DNA from: Anarhynchus alexandrinus
Lineage: Eukaryota > Chordata > Aves > Charadriiformes > Charadriidae
DNA: 64,000 nt
NCBI GenBank assembly: GCA_008711295.1
Contig: VUYV01000069.1
Location: forward strand, 3,566,474-3,630,473
Direction: 5' to 3'
Each line of letters begins with the position of its first letter. Position 1 is the stretch's first letter. This document shows positions 23,861 to 37,200 of the stretch, one piece after another. Made by a program: the position numbers and the translations under genes. Under the pieces are notes generated by a model. The model made no database searches and was not told the DNA's origin. It saw only the letters and a list, made by a program, of their open reading frames with translations.

Positions 23861-25059
23861 CTCAACTTTGGCTATTCTTCTGCAAAACACATGGCCCTCT
23901 TCTTGACAACCTTGACAGCCCGCAGAAGAGAAATACACTTGGACTGGGAGGGACTTGTAGGATAAGATAAAAAACGAGCAGTGGAGAGGAGGTTTCCTTT
24001 TGAACTATGGTTCGTTATTGGGGATCTGATTTCTAAAGGCATTTTCTAAATTTGTGACTGGTTTCCATTTTCTTATTCTAGGTGGAGGGCCCCTTCCAGA
24101 AACTGTTAGTCTTGGTGGTTCATTTATTTGATTTTATAGTTAACTGCCCTCTGGCTGAGATATGTTGCATTTGGCCAGCTTCTAGTGGGCTTTGTTGACT
24201 TTTTTCTGTAAGAAAAATTCAGAGAGATGATACAAGACCTGATGTGTGGAATGCAGAGACCATTAGTGAATTCCTTTATTATAACTCACAGTAAAAGTTG
24301 GGAGTTCTCTCTCTCAGGTTATTGTCCTTTACGGTATTAAAATGTTAACTCACTTCAATCAGAACTATGTCCACTAGCCTTTACCCAGTGCAGTACCGAT
24401 GCTATGGGCTACCCTTTGGGTTATTTTTATTTACTTACAGGAATCCTGGAATTTGAAGAAAGAAAAGATGCTTGTTAGATTACAGACACTTGCAGCACAA
24501 ATGTTCTAATCGAGAGACCGTCATAAACTTTTTTACCCCCTCAAGGATTAACATTTGGGCTTTGAAATGTGCCTTAGGCTGAAGTTTGGGATTAAAACTC
24601 TACCCAAGAGCAGATTTTTTTGTCAGATTTCTTTTAATCAGTCATGTTTTAGGAAGTACGGAAGATAGACAGCATTACACTAATGCTTCCATGTGGATCC
24701 ACAGGTTTGAAATTTTTTGCATCAAAAGAGAGGAATGACTGCTGTCAGGCAAATTTCTAGTAAGTTTGGAGAAACCTTCATGAGGAACAGATTGTCCCAT
24801 GTTTGCTTTCCACATGTATTTTTTACACTTCCCAGATAAACAATGTATGGAAGCACCTTTAGGTCTAAACATTCCTTACCTTTGTGGCATCTGGGTATCT
24901 GTAGTGTCCACAGCAGTGATATGTTCAAGAAATCTAGAAAAAAGCCTGTTAAATCTTGAAAATGAGGCATCAGTACTCTTCTACAAATCGCTAGTAAAGT
25001 GCTTTTCTTCTCAACAATTGAATTTATCATGCCTACGTTAAGATTATCAGAACTGGCAT
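23861..25059. other. Unique DNA upstream of a CR1 copy
   Basis: No recognisable gene. A minus-strand frame of 171 codons (24722-25237) runs from the antisense of the downstream CR1 into this flank and is not a gene. Confidence 0.5.
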
Positions 25060-25337
25060 GTAGTGATAGGACAATGGAGAATGGCTTCAAGCTGGAAGAA
25101 GGTAGATTTAGATTAAATATTAGGAAGAAATTTTTCACTTTGAGGGTGGTGAGGCGCTGGAACAGGTTGCCCAGAGAAGTTGTGGAAGATCCATCCCTGG
25201 AGGTGTTCAAGGCCAGGCTGGATGGGGCTTTGAGCAACCTGGTCTAGTGGGAGGTGTCCCTGCCCATGGCAGGGGGGTTGGAACTCGATGATCTTCAAGG
25301 TTCCTTCCAACCTAAACCATTCTATGATTCTATGATT
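25060..25337 (+). mobile_element. CR1 LINE 3' end
   Basis: The last 60 or so codons of CR1 ORF2 are open here, with [19 protein letters not shown] and [18 protein letters not shown] before a TAG at 25245-25247. Then comes the 3' UTR ('ctgcccatggcaggggggtt', 'gatgatcttcaaggttcctt') and two ATTCTATG octamers (25319-25334). This ending and the DGALSNLV terminus mark the same type as the 20.7-kb and 43-kb copies, distinct from the ATTCTGTG copies. Confidence 0.95.
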
Positions 25338-27804
25338 ATTTTCAACAAACCTTTCTACTGATTTTGCTCTTGCAAACCCTGACATTTGCTCACTTTATTG
25401 GTAAAAGAGTAGTAAGACTAAGAGGTGTTCCACTTAATTTAGTTGAAAAAAGCTTAACAATATCAAAAGTAACCTGATGGTATTTTTATTTTTATTTATT
25501 ACATATGTTAGAAACTGATCAAAAAAAGAGTGTGCTTTTGTTTATTTTGTAGTGTTTGTGTCTGCTTTGATGCCAAATTTTTGCATTTTTCAGCTTATTT
25601 TGTAACTTTTAAAAACGAGCAACTGTGTCTCTTTTGCAGCAGCAGCTGCCTAGCTCTCGTGCCTGCCAGAGCGCAGTCTGCTCACTCGTGATGTTATGGG
25701 TGTGCTTTAGGTTTTGTTGCTTTTTACATGGAATGCTTCTAAAAACCCGTGAACATACTTACTATTTTGCTTTTTGCTGTCCTGCTGAAAAGATCAACAA
25801 GGAGAAACAGTGCCACTGCACTCTTTAATTCAAATTCATTGCAGTTTCTCCGTTACAAGTTTTGCTTGCATTGGCTTGATTTACCATGAACTTGGAGACC
25901 ACATCCTTCTTAATGTCGTTATGTTCATCACTGGCAGTTCTGTGGTCTGCTGGTTGGTGTTTGTATAAGCCATGTTAACACTGAAGCTTGACCAAGATTC
26001 ACTTACCACAAAGACAGTTTAAAAAAAACAAAAAGATATATTTTAGTTTTAAAATAGCAGAGGTCCATATTTGAAGCAAACAAGCAAATAGCCTCCAGGG
26101 GAATGCATGGTGTTCAGAGGGGTGCTGCCTGTCCCGAAGCACTACTCTGTCTCTCTCAGAGTTCTAAAATGAAAGTAAAGTGTCACAGTTTCGGGCACCC
26201 CTTTTATAGCATCTGTAGAAACTCAGTGGCGGCATGTGACACGGTGCACCACTGACCAACTTCCTTGGTGAATCAGTGGCTTTACAGGAGGTTCATCTCG
26301 CTCTGCTGCAAGCTGCTGCTGGGGAGCTGTGTCTTGCTGCAGCTGAAAAGTGGATGTGTCCGGTCACCTGCAGGAGCTCTCACCAGTGAGAGGGGACCTG
26401 CTCCCTGTCCGTGACCTGAGCCTTGACCGCATCTTGCCTCTGTGCAAGACAGTCCTGTTGTCATTCTGATGGCAGATGTTTTCCTAAAATATGACAATGG
26501 GGTGCTATTAAAAAACCAAAGTAGCAGTACAACGTGATGCTGTGTGCTGCTTCACATTGAGCAGTGGCACAAAATAGATTTGAAAAGCTTAAGAAGGCAA
26601 TCTTCTTTGGTGCCATTGCAGCATAACCTTTTTTACTTTTTTCTTAATGTATGAATTAAATGGCTTTGTTCCCCAGCTCTCTTGTAGGAACATCTATCTC
26701 TTTGGGGTACTGGCTTTAATTTCCTTTGCTTTGCATAGCCCCTTAGCAACTTGGAGGTGCTTTGCCTTATTCTGGTCCAGATTCTGTTGTTCTTTGTGCC
26801 AGAGGATGTAATTCAGAGTGTCTTTTTGCCTGTGCAACTTAACTATGGCTAAAGTAAAGATGTGGCGCAAGCAAGATGATTCAGGTATTTAACCTCCTTC
26901 TGTACTTGAGAAAAATTTAATTGCTTCTGCTGACTGAGAAGGATTCCCTGTAGATGCCGCAACCGACTGGAGACGGTAGGCACAGGGATTTTATTCTAAT
27001 TCTTGGCCCTCACTGAAGCTGAAGGAACTGTAAGCACATTAAATGCCTTCATCTGGTCCATCCTGTCCACATGATCAAGCTGAAGAGTCAGGCTCCTTTT
27101 CCTTTGATCTCCTTCTGGATCCTGTATTTCATTTGTTGTTCTTTTTTTTTTTTTTTGCCATGCAGTGGCTCACCTTCATTTGGTATCAGTTAAGGATTGC
27201 AATTGGAGGGTACGTGCATCTGGACTATTTCACAGCTTGGATCTTCAGAGGCTTTCATGGGCTATGAGTGAGTGTGCTCAGGCTGAGGAGGAGAGTCCAG
27301 AGTGCAGAGCCTGGTCTCCCTCAATAGGGCTGTTTGCAGGTCCCTTCTCCTCCTGTTTTGAAACAGGATATTGTGGCTAACTTAACGTGTGGGTGTGGGC
27401 GAGGGATCCTGGACAAGACCTAGGAGCTTAGGTCTGCTTTGGGAATTAGTTGGCATGTAGATAGTGCTCCACCTCATGTCTGAATTGTAATGAAGTTTAC
27501 ACTGGAACTAAATAGCTTGCTCTCTAAAGCAAGGCACTTCTGCAGTCCAAACAGAAATGACTGTTTTGAATTTGGGCGTCTTCATGGTTGGGTAACGTTT
27601 ATTTCAGATGTGGAAACTTTTATTTAAGGGCAGTTGGTTTCACCTCAATGTCATCTTTAGCTTAAAAATCTCAGATACAGCTGAAGTCGGTAATAAAAGT
27701 CATATTACTGAGTATGTCTGTATTCAATGAGTAAAGTTTGAATGCTTTCAGTTTAGCAAGTTGAATACATCTGTGTTCAAAACCAAGGCAGTTCTCATTA
27801 GAAC
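25338..27804. other. Unique DNA, no gene recognised
   Basis: Contains a 15-base T-run at 27142-27156 and a moderately GC-rich patch at 26280-26480. Frames there (for example minus 26282-26497) are not recognised. No LINE or LTR is seen. Confidence 0.45.
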
Positions 27805-27905
27805 TACAGATGCATACGAGATCATCTAGACTGCTGTGCCTGTATTTTGTAATACATCTACCAAGTTACCTTTTAATATGTGGATGTTTGTAGGAACACT
27901 AGATA
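27805..27905 (-). mobile_element. Probable old CR1-like 3' end fragment
   Basis: 'gagatcatctagactgctgt' near 27819 followed by 'cctgtattttgtaatacatc' resembles the antisense 3' end of old CR1-type LINEs (GATCATCTAGTCTGACC and following). The match is short and diverged, so the call is tentative. Confidence 0.4.
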
Positions 27906-30900
27906 CAGAAGTGTAGGTTAAGAAAAAAAGTGGGAAGGGAACTATTAATTTTCAAGCTTCTGTTGTTCTCTCAGCGCTGTTTGGTGCTTTTGATATAAGT
28001 TGTGTTGTTTTTTTTCTTTCAAAAAGGCTAAAGGATGAGAAATCATTCTTGGGAGGACTCCTTCCACTTACTCCTTTGATTCTTTCCGTAGAAATATAAT
28101 TGTAAGAGCACCAAAGAAAGAGTGGCGCTCTTTGAATTTTGACTGCTGTTCATTTGTATCAGTTGTTTACAGAAGGCAATAAATGCAGTATATAACTTTT
28201 GCGGGGAAATCCTCCTGTAAATTTTATTTTTCTACAGCTGTTCTCAGAGCTGTGAAAAAAATGGTGCAACACTTCCATAACATTAGATTTGAGAAATAAT
28301 TACACTTGGCAGTTTTTGTTTGCAGCAATGCACGAAAGGCTGAAGGCTTTTGTACAGTTCAAAGAGCACATTCCACAGATCTAGCAGTTGTCGGTTGCCT
28401 GCAGGGATCATTTGAATTTTCAAGGAAAAAAAGCATCAGAGTAATGCCCAGACCATTTGGTTGTATACTCCCAGCTCTCTCTTTTCAAATTTCACCTGTA
28501 TGAAAAGTTATTCGGAAATAAGCCATATACAAATGTGGCACACCTTAATGTCAGTTGAAAGATTTTACAGCAAATTTCATTGCTTGTGGTTCTTTCTTGT
28601 TGATACTTCATAATGTAGGGATTAATATGAAAAGTAAGATAACAAAAAACGAGGAGTGACATCGTTCAAACACATAGGGAATGGTGAAAGTAGATAACAG
28701 CAAAGGGAAATCCCTTTACACGTTGGGATCCTGTAGTTATTTGTCAGCTTATTGCATTAGCCAAATTGTACAAGATAGTCTGTGTTGCTTCGCTGTAGGA
28801 GAGCCCCGGTCAAAAAGGTAAACCCTCTCATCTGGTGTGCCAAGCCTGGAAAACTTGCCAGCTCCTATATCACACTTGCAGCTCCATCACTCTCCATAAA
28901 TGTGTTGACTGTCACTGCGTGTCTGTCTAAAGCTTCTGCTTATCTAACAGGAGACGATGTGAATATTTTTACGCTATGTACCCTAATAGGATTTTTGGTG
29001 AAATATTCCATGTATTTCTCAGAGAGAAAAACCTTTTTTTCTATTGCTAGGTGATTATCTTTATTTGTTCTGGCTGTGGGTTGTTGCACGGCTCCAAAAC
29101 TCCAGAGTCTTTCTGTTTTCAGTCATGAACAGACGCAAAAAGTTTGAAGCTATGAGGCCTTACTCTGGAGCATAGATAGTTGTTGTTTTTTTTCCACCAT
29201 CATTTGTGCTAGCTGCTTGGTTTGTATCGCTGAAATCTCTCTCACCTCCTTCCCTACAAAATGCAGTGCCTTGAGCTGAACCCATGCCACCACCTGATGG
29301 GAGTGATGGTGGGGTGGACCTCCTCAGGCTCGGCGCCGTCCCACCAGTGTGCCTCAGTTGAAACTGCGCAGCTCTTCAAAGCCACTTCATCAGTGCCACT
29401 TTAATTGGTTTTCTAATGATTCAATAAAACTTTAAGTACCCACTTTAGCGTTAAGAAATGAAGGCATAGCTTGTATTTACTGCCGTCACTTGCATGGTAT
29501 TGTGTCATGATAGCCATCGTAGGTAATACTTGCTGGAATGGTTTCATGTTATCTGTTATCAAGAAGTGGTATAAAACACATGTAGAAAAAAAAGAAGAGA
29601 ATTAAGAAATAAAAACAGTTGATACTATAAATCAGTTAAGTAACTATAAATTAGGTCATTGAGTAGAATTAAGATACTTGTTATGACATTTCTGTATATA
29701 CTGTCCCCTCTCTTTGGATGGAAGTATTACAGTTGTTGATTTAGTTATTTTCATATATGATTAATATATAATGTTTGCTATATAATAATAGATCTTACTG
29801 AAAATGAGGCAAGTTTGGGGTAAAATTACTATGCTGAAAACTTCTGATTCTTCCCTACAAAATGACAGTAAATTTTTTTTGATTGCATGACATTGCGCAT
29901 ATTTTCTTGATATAGGTGGATTTGTTTTAATGCCAAGCATAGCTCTTACTGAGTTTGAAGGATGAAGAATAATGTTGTACTGAAGTTGAAATAACAGAAA
30001 AGCAGAAGGGACTTGATCGTCTTAACATCACTGTAATCTGTAGATTGTTGGATTCATAAACAGAGGTGACCACTGCAATATTGAGGTAGGCTCTGGAAGT
30101 GCTGCACCGTGGGGTGTAGCCTCCATCTGCCTCATGAAGTGTGGTTGGATGCAAAAGGTCCAGCTCCTAGAATACCAACTGCCTGGAGCGGGAGCCCTGA
30201 TTCCACCCAGCTGAGATCCTAAGAGCACTGTAGGGCACTGTCACCATATGGAAATAACTATATGAATCCCAATAGCCTGTCCTCAGTTCTGCAGAAGCAA
30301 AAATACCTTGTTTTGTGAAATCAAGAATTGGGCTGAAATCACTAGACTAAGAATGACTTTATAGTGTTCTTCTAAATGAAAGGTACTTTACACAGTCAAA
30401 AGTAGTCACTGTATTTACAGAAGAAAAGTGAAGCAGTTGATCATCTCTAAATAGGGAAGTGGTTTGTATTTCATTACTAAAAAAACCCTTAGTCTTTGCT
30501 AACACTTGCTAATGTTTTAATTATTACTTTCTTCTTCAAAAGTATGCTCGTATGAATATCTCTCAGTATCAAGTAATCAAAATCAATAAGAATGATTTCC
30601 AAAAGAAAGGAGTTTATCAATATTCCATCTTCTGCATTCAAACTCATCAGTATCTTTTTGGGAAAAGACAAATGGGGAAGTCCTTAACGAAGTGCATTTT
30701 GAAGCGAGGAAGCGTAGCTGCCACAGGCGTATACAATCAAATTCTGCTCAGCCAGGTAGGACATTTCACGAAACCAGAATCTGAGTAGGGCATCTTGCAT
30801 GAATGTTATGAGCAGGATTTTGCTTTGTATAGCTGTTTGAGGTCATGTAATGTAAATATTACTGGAACTTGGGATAAGAAGGTAGGACAATAAGGCAGCC

Positions 30901-30998
30901 CTTGTGCAAGCACTAATTTCTTTTTCTTATGCAAATACCAGTTCCTTTTACTGGCCTTTCTACGTCTGTGCTTTTCTTCTGGGGAAAACAAATAGGAA
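27906..30998. other. Unique AT-rich DNA, no gene recognised
   Basis: A possible 19-base micro-exon at about 28795-28813 (…GCTGTAG | GAGAGCCCCGGTCAAAAAG | GTAAAC) was seen but is too short to support. Other short frames are not protein-like. Confidence 0.45.

Positions 30999-31031
<33 letters not shown>
30999..31031. repeat. (AAT)n microsatellite
   Basis: About eleven uninterrupted AAT units, followed by one interrupted unit (TGATAAT). Likely length-polymorphic between individuals. Confidence 0.97.
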
Positions 31032-31033
<2 letters not shown>

Positions 31034-31039
31034 TAATCT

Positions 31040-33149
31040 GTATTGTATGACATATCTTCAAATAATTTTGTTAACTGTCCTTTGTTTTCTGTAGCCATTT
31101 CTACGTTGTTGTCTTCAGCTCCTCGCTGCTTGCTTGTTCTTCTTGCCTCCTCCTCATTTCTTGTTTGCTGTACTGGAGAAACACGCTGTTCTAAGTTCTC
31201 TTCTCTTTCATCCTTCTCCTACTTTTATCTGGCTCCCAACTGGAAACTCGAGCATTACTCTGCTCTCTCTTTCCCTGCACTGGAGTTTCTCATTTGTCCA
31301 ACTTGCTTCTGGCAATTTGCATTAGCTTCTGTAGCATGCACTCTTCCCATTTAGAAAATAAATTTGTTTTGCTTTCTGTACCTTAGGTAGAGAAAACCTT
31401 AGAAATATGGAATGTGAAAAAAAAAAGTCTTGCTGTCTGCCTGGGCTTGCTAAAGATAGTCCCATTGCCACTGACACGGGTTTTGTGCAGTACCTTTGAA
31501 CCCTGCAGCTGTCCCACTCTGCATATTTGCTTGCTTTCTGGTCTCATGTTTCCACTTTCTCACATCTTCTCTCAACATCGCATTCCTCCCCGGTCCCTTT
31601 CGTGCACAGCCTGCAATCACAGAAGCCGTCCCGGGCTCTGTACCTGCTGCTGCAGTTACTCTCTCGTTTGTTTTCTTCCCTTTACCTCTGAATTCATCGT
31701 TACTTAGGGTACCGCTATTCTGAGTTTTCTTCTTACAGAGCTATCACAGAGCTTTCACTGCTTTCCTTCCTCACAGCTGCAATTAGGGTGCTTTAAAAAT
31801 AAGGCTCTGGACCACTTACTTCTATTCATACTCATTTTGGGTACCTTTGCCCTGTTTTGTTTTGTGAAATTTTACACTCTTCCAGAGCATTTTCCAGCAT
31901 TTTAGTGCGTTTTGCATCTCTTTGATGTGTCTTCCATGACTTTTAATTAGTGTAAAAAGTTCTGTAACGTCCTTCAGTAAATGCTGTCTATTTAATTTGT
32001 GCATTGTTAGGAGAAGAACTGCAAAAATGTGAGAAACAAACTTCTTTTTGACCCATTTGTTCCTGAAAGGGAGTCTGGTGGCATTTGTGTTATTGCAACA
32101 TTTTCCACACTAGTAAAAGATAATTTTGGATTCATATATATAGAAAACATTTACATCGAGAAAACTTCAGAAATTTAAAAAAGAGAATGATATATAGCCA
32201 TAATTGGAAAGAGAATTGGTAAGATACAACGTGCTCATACCATTACCGTAGCCAAATGTATATGGAAAATGAATTTCCAGTCCTGTATCGATTTTTAAGT
32301 GTGCACAGTCCTCGTATGTGTAATCCAGTGAATGTTTTAGCACGAGTGTCAGGGCTTTGTTTAGTTTATTTGCTGTATTACTTGACAAAAGCATGGTGAA
32401 ATAAGTCCATAGAAAACTTTTTGCTTATTCCACTGACCTCGAGTGCCAGCTCTCTGATCCAGGGCAATCCACCCTAGGTACATTCTGTAAAGTTACACTG
32501 ATCTTGAAGTTACAGTCACTTCTTCAGAAAGAATCCTGTTGGGAATGCGCATCACATATTGTTTTACTGTAAGTACATCTCTTCCTGGGCTTTGTATTAT
32601 TTTGGGGACTGAGTAAAGGAACATGGGAGATTAGCTATGTGAAGAATGAAGAATTAATTTCTGTGTAGCTGATGAAGTTATTCATGTGCCATAGTCGAAG
32701 TAATCTCTCCAGTCACCTGAAATGAAAAACACCTGTTCATTAGGCTCGCAAAAAAACCTCCCAGCTCATATAACAACACAGAGATAGTATATGATCAGCT
32801 GTGTGTGTACAAACCGTGTTCTACATAGGACTATTGATCGCACCGCATGGGACATCTCTGTTTTCTGATGGGTTCATGTGATTAAATTTCACATTTTACA
32901 GCACTTCCTTCTGTCAGGGCTAAAGTTTTAAGGTTAAAGTTACTGTTTATGGAGAAGTTACCAATCAAATGGAAGGATGCGCTGTTACCTGTCTAGGATG
33001 TCCTGCTTTGAAGGTCTTCTGTCTAAGGGGATGGTAGATGGAAATTTTAGTTCTGGAACAAAAAATATTCAGAGGAATCTCTGGTGGCACAGATTTTAAT
33101 AGGTGTGCATTTCAACTTGAATTTTTTTGTTGTGGTTGATGGTGTTTTG
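31040..33149. other. Unique DNA, pyrimidine-rich in part
   Basis: 31080-31760 is strongly C/T-biased on the plus strand and gives overlapping leucine/serine/phenylalanine-rich frames that are a composition artefact. I cannot assign it to a repeat family. The remainder is AT-rich with nothing recognised. Confidence 0.4.
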
Positions 33150-33190
33150 TTTTTTTTTTTTTTTTTTGGTTTGGTTTGGTTTGGTTTTTT
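33150..33190. repeat. T-run followed by (GGTTT)n
   Basis: Eighteen T's (33150-33167) are followed by about four GGTTT units and a short T-run. This could be a simple repeat or the reverse-complement tail of a lost element; no element body is seen next to it. Confidence 0.9.
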
Positions 33191-33929
33191 AATTGATAAT
33201 GTGGATTAGTTTCTTTATCCTCATTTTTGTAACAGTGGACAAAACTGACCAAGGTAATGTGTAAAACAACTTCAAAATAAATATTTAAGTGATGAGATAG
33301 AGAAATGAGGAAAACAGTGGAAATTGCTGCATTGAATAAACAAATTCAAGCCTTATTTTAATAGTAAACTTATTTAAAGTGTGGTTAATTCTTACAAATT
33401 AAAAAGCTTGAAAAAACATGATTGAGGAAATCCAGTGTGTTGTCTGTAAATCATTACTGTCCTCCTCCAGTCTTTCAGACTCCATGACAATTCAGTAAAT
33501 TAGGGACAACTGGTTGATCTTACATCCTTCAGATTTGAAAAGGAAATTTTATAATTAGGGGAAGAAGTTATGTTACCTGCCTGGTTTACAGACTGCTATG
33601 GAATGCATAAACAAAAAGTTGCATTAATGATCAGTTTTCAGCACAGTAGGCAATTAACTATGGGTGGTGCAAAATGGCAGCGCATGCTGAGAGGGAACTT
33701 GGACTACTTCTTCTCATTAAACATTTTAAATTTCTCCACCGAGTAATGACACAGAGGTGTTATTTTGTTCTGTTCACATAAAATGTTTGTTCAATGTATA
33801 TTGTCATGTTCAAAAAAGAAAAAAAAAAAGTGGTGTTGTGAGTGGTCTGGAGAATATTCCCACAAGCATTAGAATGCATTTAAATAAAGTGTTGTTTGTC
33901 CTTCAGTTTGAGTAGTCTGTGTAGTCTGG
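33191..33929. other. AT-rich DNA, nothing recognised
   Basis: No gene or repeat family is identified in this stretch. Confidence 0.45.
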
Positions 33930-34200
33930 TTACTTCATCCCGGAACAATATTTCAGGAACGGAAAAGGTCCAGAAAAGGCCACTGAAAATGATTGGAGGC
34001 ATGAAAATGCTTTCATGTGAATAGAGTTTAAAAAGATTAGTATTGAGAGTAGAGAAAAAAGAGGTGACATGGTAAGTGGTGTATAAAATAGTGAATAGTA
34101 TAGAGAGGTGAAATTTGAAAATCTGTTTACTTTTTTCTAATAAAACCAGGGAGCAGGGAGATAGTCAATGAAATTAAAAAATAAAAGAGAGATGGAAAAA
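33930..34200 (+). mobile_element. Ancient CR1 LINE fragment (ORF2 C-terminal region)
   Basis: In order along the plus strand: 'ggaaaaggtccagaaaaggc' (33961-33980), 'aaaatgattggaggcatg', 'agaggtgacatgg', 'gtataaaatagtgaatagta' near 34080, and 'agtcaatgaaattaaaa' near 34164. These follow the ORF2 C-terminal region of old CR1 types (the QKATKMI, YKYLK and R..P.KL segments). It is frame-broken throughout. The right end may extend to about 34310. Confidence 0.7.
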
Positions 34201-37200
34201 AATCAGTACCTTTAAATGCAGGCTGTGTATGTGACGAAACTTACTGGCATTTGGATGTTACTGGCTTGGAGAGAAAATCAGGGTATGTGAAGTAAATATT
34301 GAAATGAACAGCTAACAATCCTCTTAAGTTATATAATATAAATTAAAAAAATCACAATGTATATATAATGTATAATGTTAAAAAGAGAACTCCACCCTTG
34401 AACTGTCTTTGTGTTTCCTATCTTCTGAGTGTGTTTTCTTTCTTGAAACTTTTCTCTGTCCTGTTTGTCTTTGCTGGGAAAAAAAGTATTTCCACTATAG
34501 CAAGAGCACATTTATTACAAGTTTTTAAAGGGATGATATCACTAGTAGTAATTTAACTATAACTTTTACAAAGTCCAGTCAGTCTGTTGGTTGCTATAAT
34601 GTTGTCTATAACTGCTTGCCATACAGTACTTCTGACTGTAAAATAGCAGCTGTAAGCTTTATTAACCCTTTAGAAACTCTTAATGATAACGATCTTTATA
34701 ATGAAGTTGAAACCCTATGTAAAGTAGACAGACAAATTCCTTGAATTTTAGTACTAGTATTAATAAAAGTAAAGGGATTTCATATTTTAGATAGTGACGC
34801 ATTTTATTCTCAGCTTTGCACATACCGCATATAAATAGCTGCACAGGAAATAATTGGCATTGCATTGCTTTGTATTTTATTTTCATATCATTAAAATGAC
34901 TAAAACAGGAAAAATTGATGAACAATGTTGTATATAACAGAAACAGGCTTTTAAAATTTCACTGGATCTTGTGTATTTATTTCCTGCATTTCATGGAGCA
35001 AAAGAAAGTTTTCTAACTTTCTGTCTGTTTTTAATTAATGTCTAACTTTTTCGTTCCATTTTTTGATTCATTATATTCAAGTATTTTTCCTGTAGTAGTT
35101 GCTATTCCTTTTTCATAACTGAATGTCTTTTCTTTATACTGGCTTCTTAAATCCTTTTGCGTTGCCTTTTGCCATTCTTTCTTTAATCTTTTTCCTTCTG
35201 TTTAATTTTTAAATCCTTTGCCCTTTATCTTTTTTCAGTCTTTTTAGCTGCTCTCCTCTCCTTTGATTCTCTCTTAAACATTACTGCTTCTTAACATTGT
35301 GTTCTTTCATTGATTTTTTTCTCTTTGTTTTTGTCCTTTTAATTTTTTTTTTTAAGTTTTTCTTTAGTATGCCATCACACAAGGAAAACTTGATACAAAT
35401 GTTACCAGTGGAATTAGAAACAAATAAACACAGAAAGGATTCAGGTATGTTCAAGGGAAAGATGAAACGTTTCTCTGTTTACTGAAAAGAAAAATCCTAT
35501 TTACTTTTTAGTGGGCATTGAAACGTTTTACCTGAGTCTTTTTTCCCTGATACCACATCCTATGTTTCAAACCAAAAGCAGTTATCATTGTAGTATTTCA
35601 TGGTACTATGCTGCTAGATTTAATTTTCACTTTCTCCATCCTGACAGATGCCTTTCATGCGTAGAAGTCCACAAGCTCCGTCTCGTGCTTTATAATTCTT
35701 CTTTTGAGTCTGAAATTTTTTTTTGAATGCATTATTTAGAAAACAGCAGATCTCTCTGTAGTCTTTTATGGACTTTTTTTTTTATTTACTTTTGAGAGAA
35801 GAAGATGAAATAACTGAATACAAGCATTTACTTAAATTCATTTAAAAGACTAATGTAGAGACTGTTCAGAGTAGTCAGTAAATATGTAATTAAGTTATTT
35901 ACTGTGTAGTTAGTTGATAGTTACTTAATAACTTCTGCATTTTTAAAAAGGACACTTTTCATTTCATGTAAATAATAATGTTCTTCCCCAGGTCTGATAC
36001 AACCTTTTTTTTTTTTGTATTAAATGTTTAATTTTTAATTTACTCTTCATTACCTGTAATGTGAATGGAGAATGGAGCCTGTATGTAAAAGCATTATGCG
36101 AATCTGTGAAAATTAAAAAATGCAGAATATATTACTTTGCAGTTTAAATATATATTTGCAATATTATCCTATGCAGGTTTTTGTATAGATTCATACATTG
36201 AGGCGGTAGTCTCAGGATTACATAAGTTTCTAAATAATTTTTTGGGGATGGCATAAGACTTGAACAGGAGAAGTCTGCCAACGAGAAAGTTTATCTGCTG
36301 TCTCCGTATTTCCCCAGGGTACTAAATTTCTATACCCAAGAGCAGGACTCACTGAGCCACTCTGCAAATCTGTGAAAAATTGGGAAATGGAAAGGAATTT
36401 AAATATTGGTGTAAGAGAAATTTGGATTTCACCAGAAGCTTGTAAAAGCCACAGAAATCAAGAAACCAGATTTGCAGCACAGAAATGTCTATGCAAGTGA
36501 ATTGGGGGGTTCTCTCTATCTTTAATAAAATTTTGCCAATTGGAAACGAAAGTATTCAAAAAAAGAAAATTGAGAGTTTCAAATAAAGAAGAACACTTAA
36601 ACTAAAAATTTTACTAAAATGTTTTAACTTCAGTTAAACTTTCAGTACTCCTGCACTGAAAGCGCTGCTGTAGGCAAAGGACAGGGAATGAGAAGCTGGT
36701 GTGATAGGTAGCTACCTGGGACGGGCATCAGTGTCTATGGGTTTTACCTAAGTATCGAGCTATGTGTAGGACGTCTTCATCGGACAGCGGAGTGTGTTGC
36801 TGACATTTCTAAAGTACTGTTAGAGCCATTGGTTTGGCGGGGTGCAGTGTCTGTGTCCAGCGGCGTGTGAGTATGGAGCTCTGCTTCCAGCCTTCGTGGG
36901 AGAGAACCACATTGAGTGTCCCTTCAGCAGTGGTGAATGTGTCCCAGGGTTTTCATCCAGCCTAAACAGCATTTAACTCAAATCCGCTGGCAGGAGCAGT
37001 GATCCAAGGTTTTGATATGAAAATATTTCTATGACTGAGATTGTGTCATCCTATCTGATTTTAAAACATTAAATGAAATCATGAAGAAGGAAGCAGAGAT
37101 GCTAAAGGTCTGCCCATGCACGTTCTTGAAACTCTTCAGCTACTTTCAGACATTTTTCTGTCCATATTGTGACTGCTAAAGTAATTTTTCCAGTTGTTGA

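Noticed and set aside
24722..25237. 171-codon minus-strand frame
   Set aside because: The first part is antisense CR1, then it runs into unrelated flank; no domain is seen.
28795..28813. Possible 19-base micro-exon between TAG and GTAAAC
   Set aside because: It is too short to judge; splice-like flanks of this quality are common by chance.
31043..31723. Several overlapping plus-strand frames, Ser/Leu/Phe-rich
   Set aside because: Strong C/T bias removes stops in more than one frame at once; no domain or splice structure is seen.
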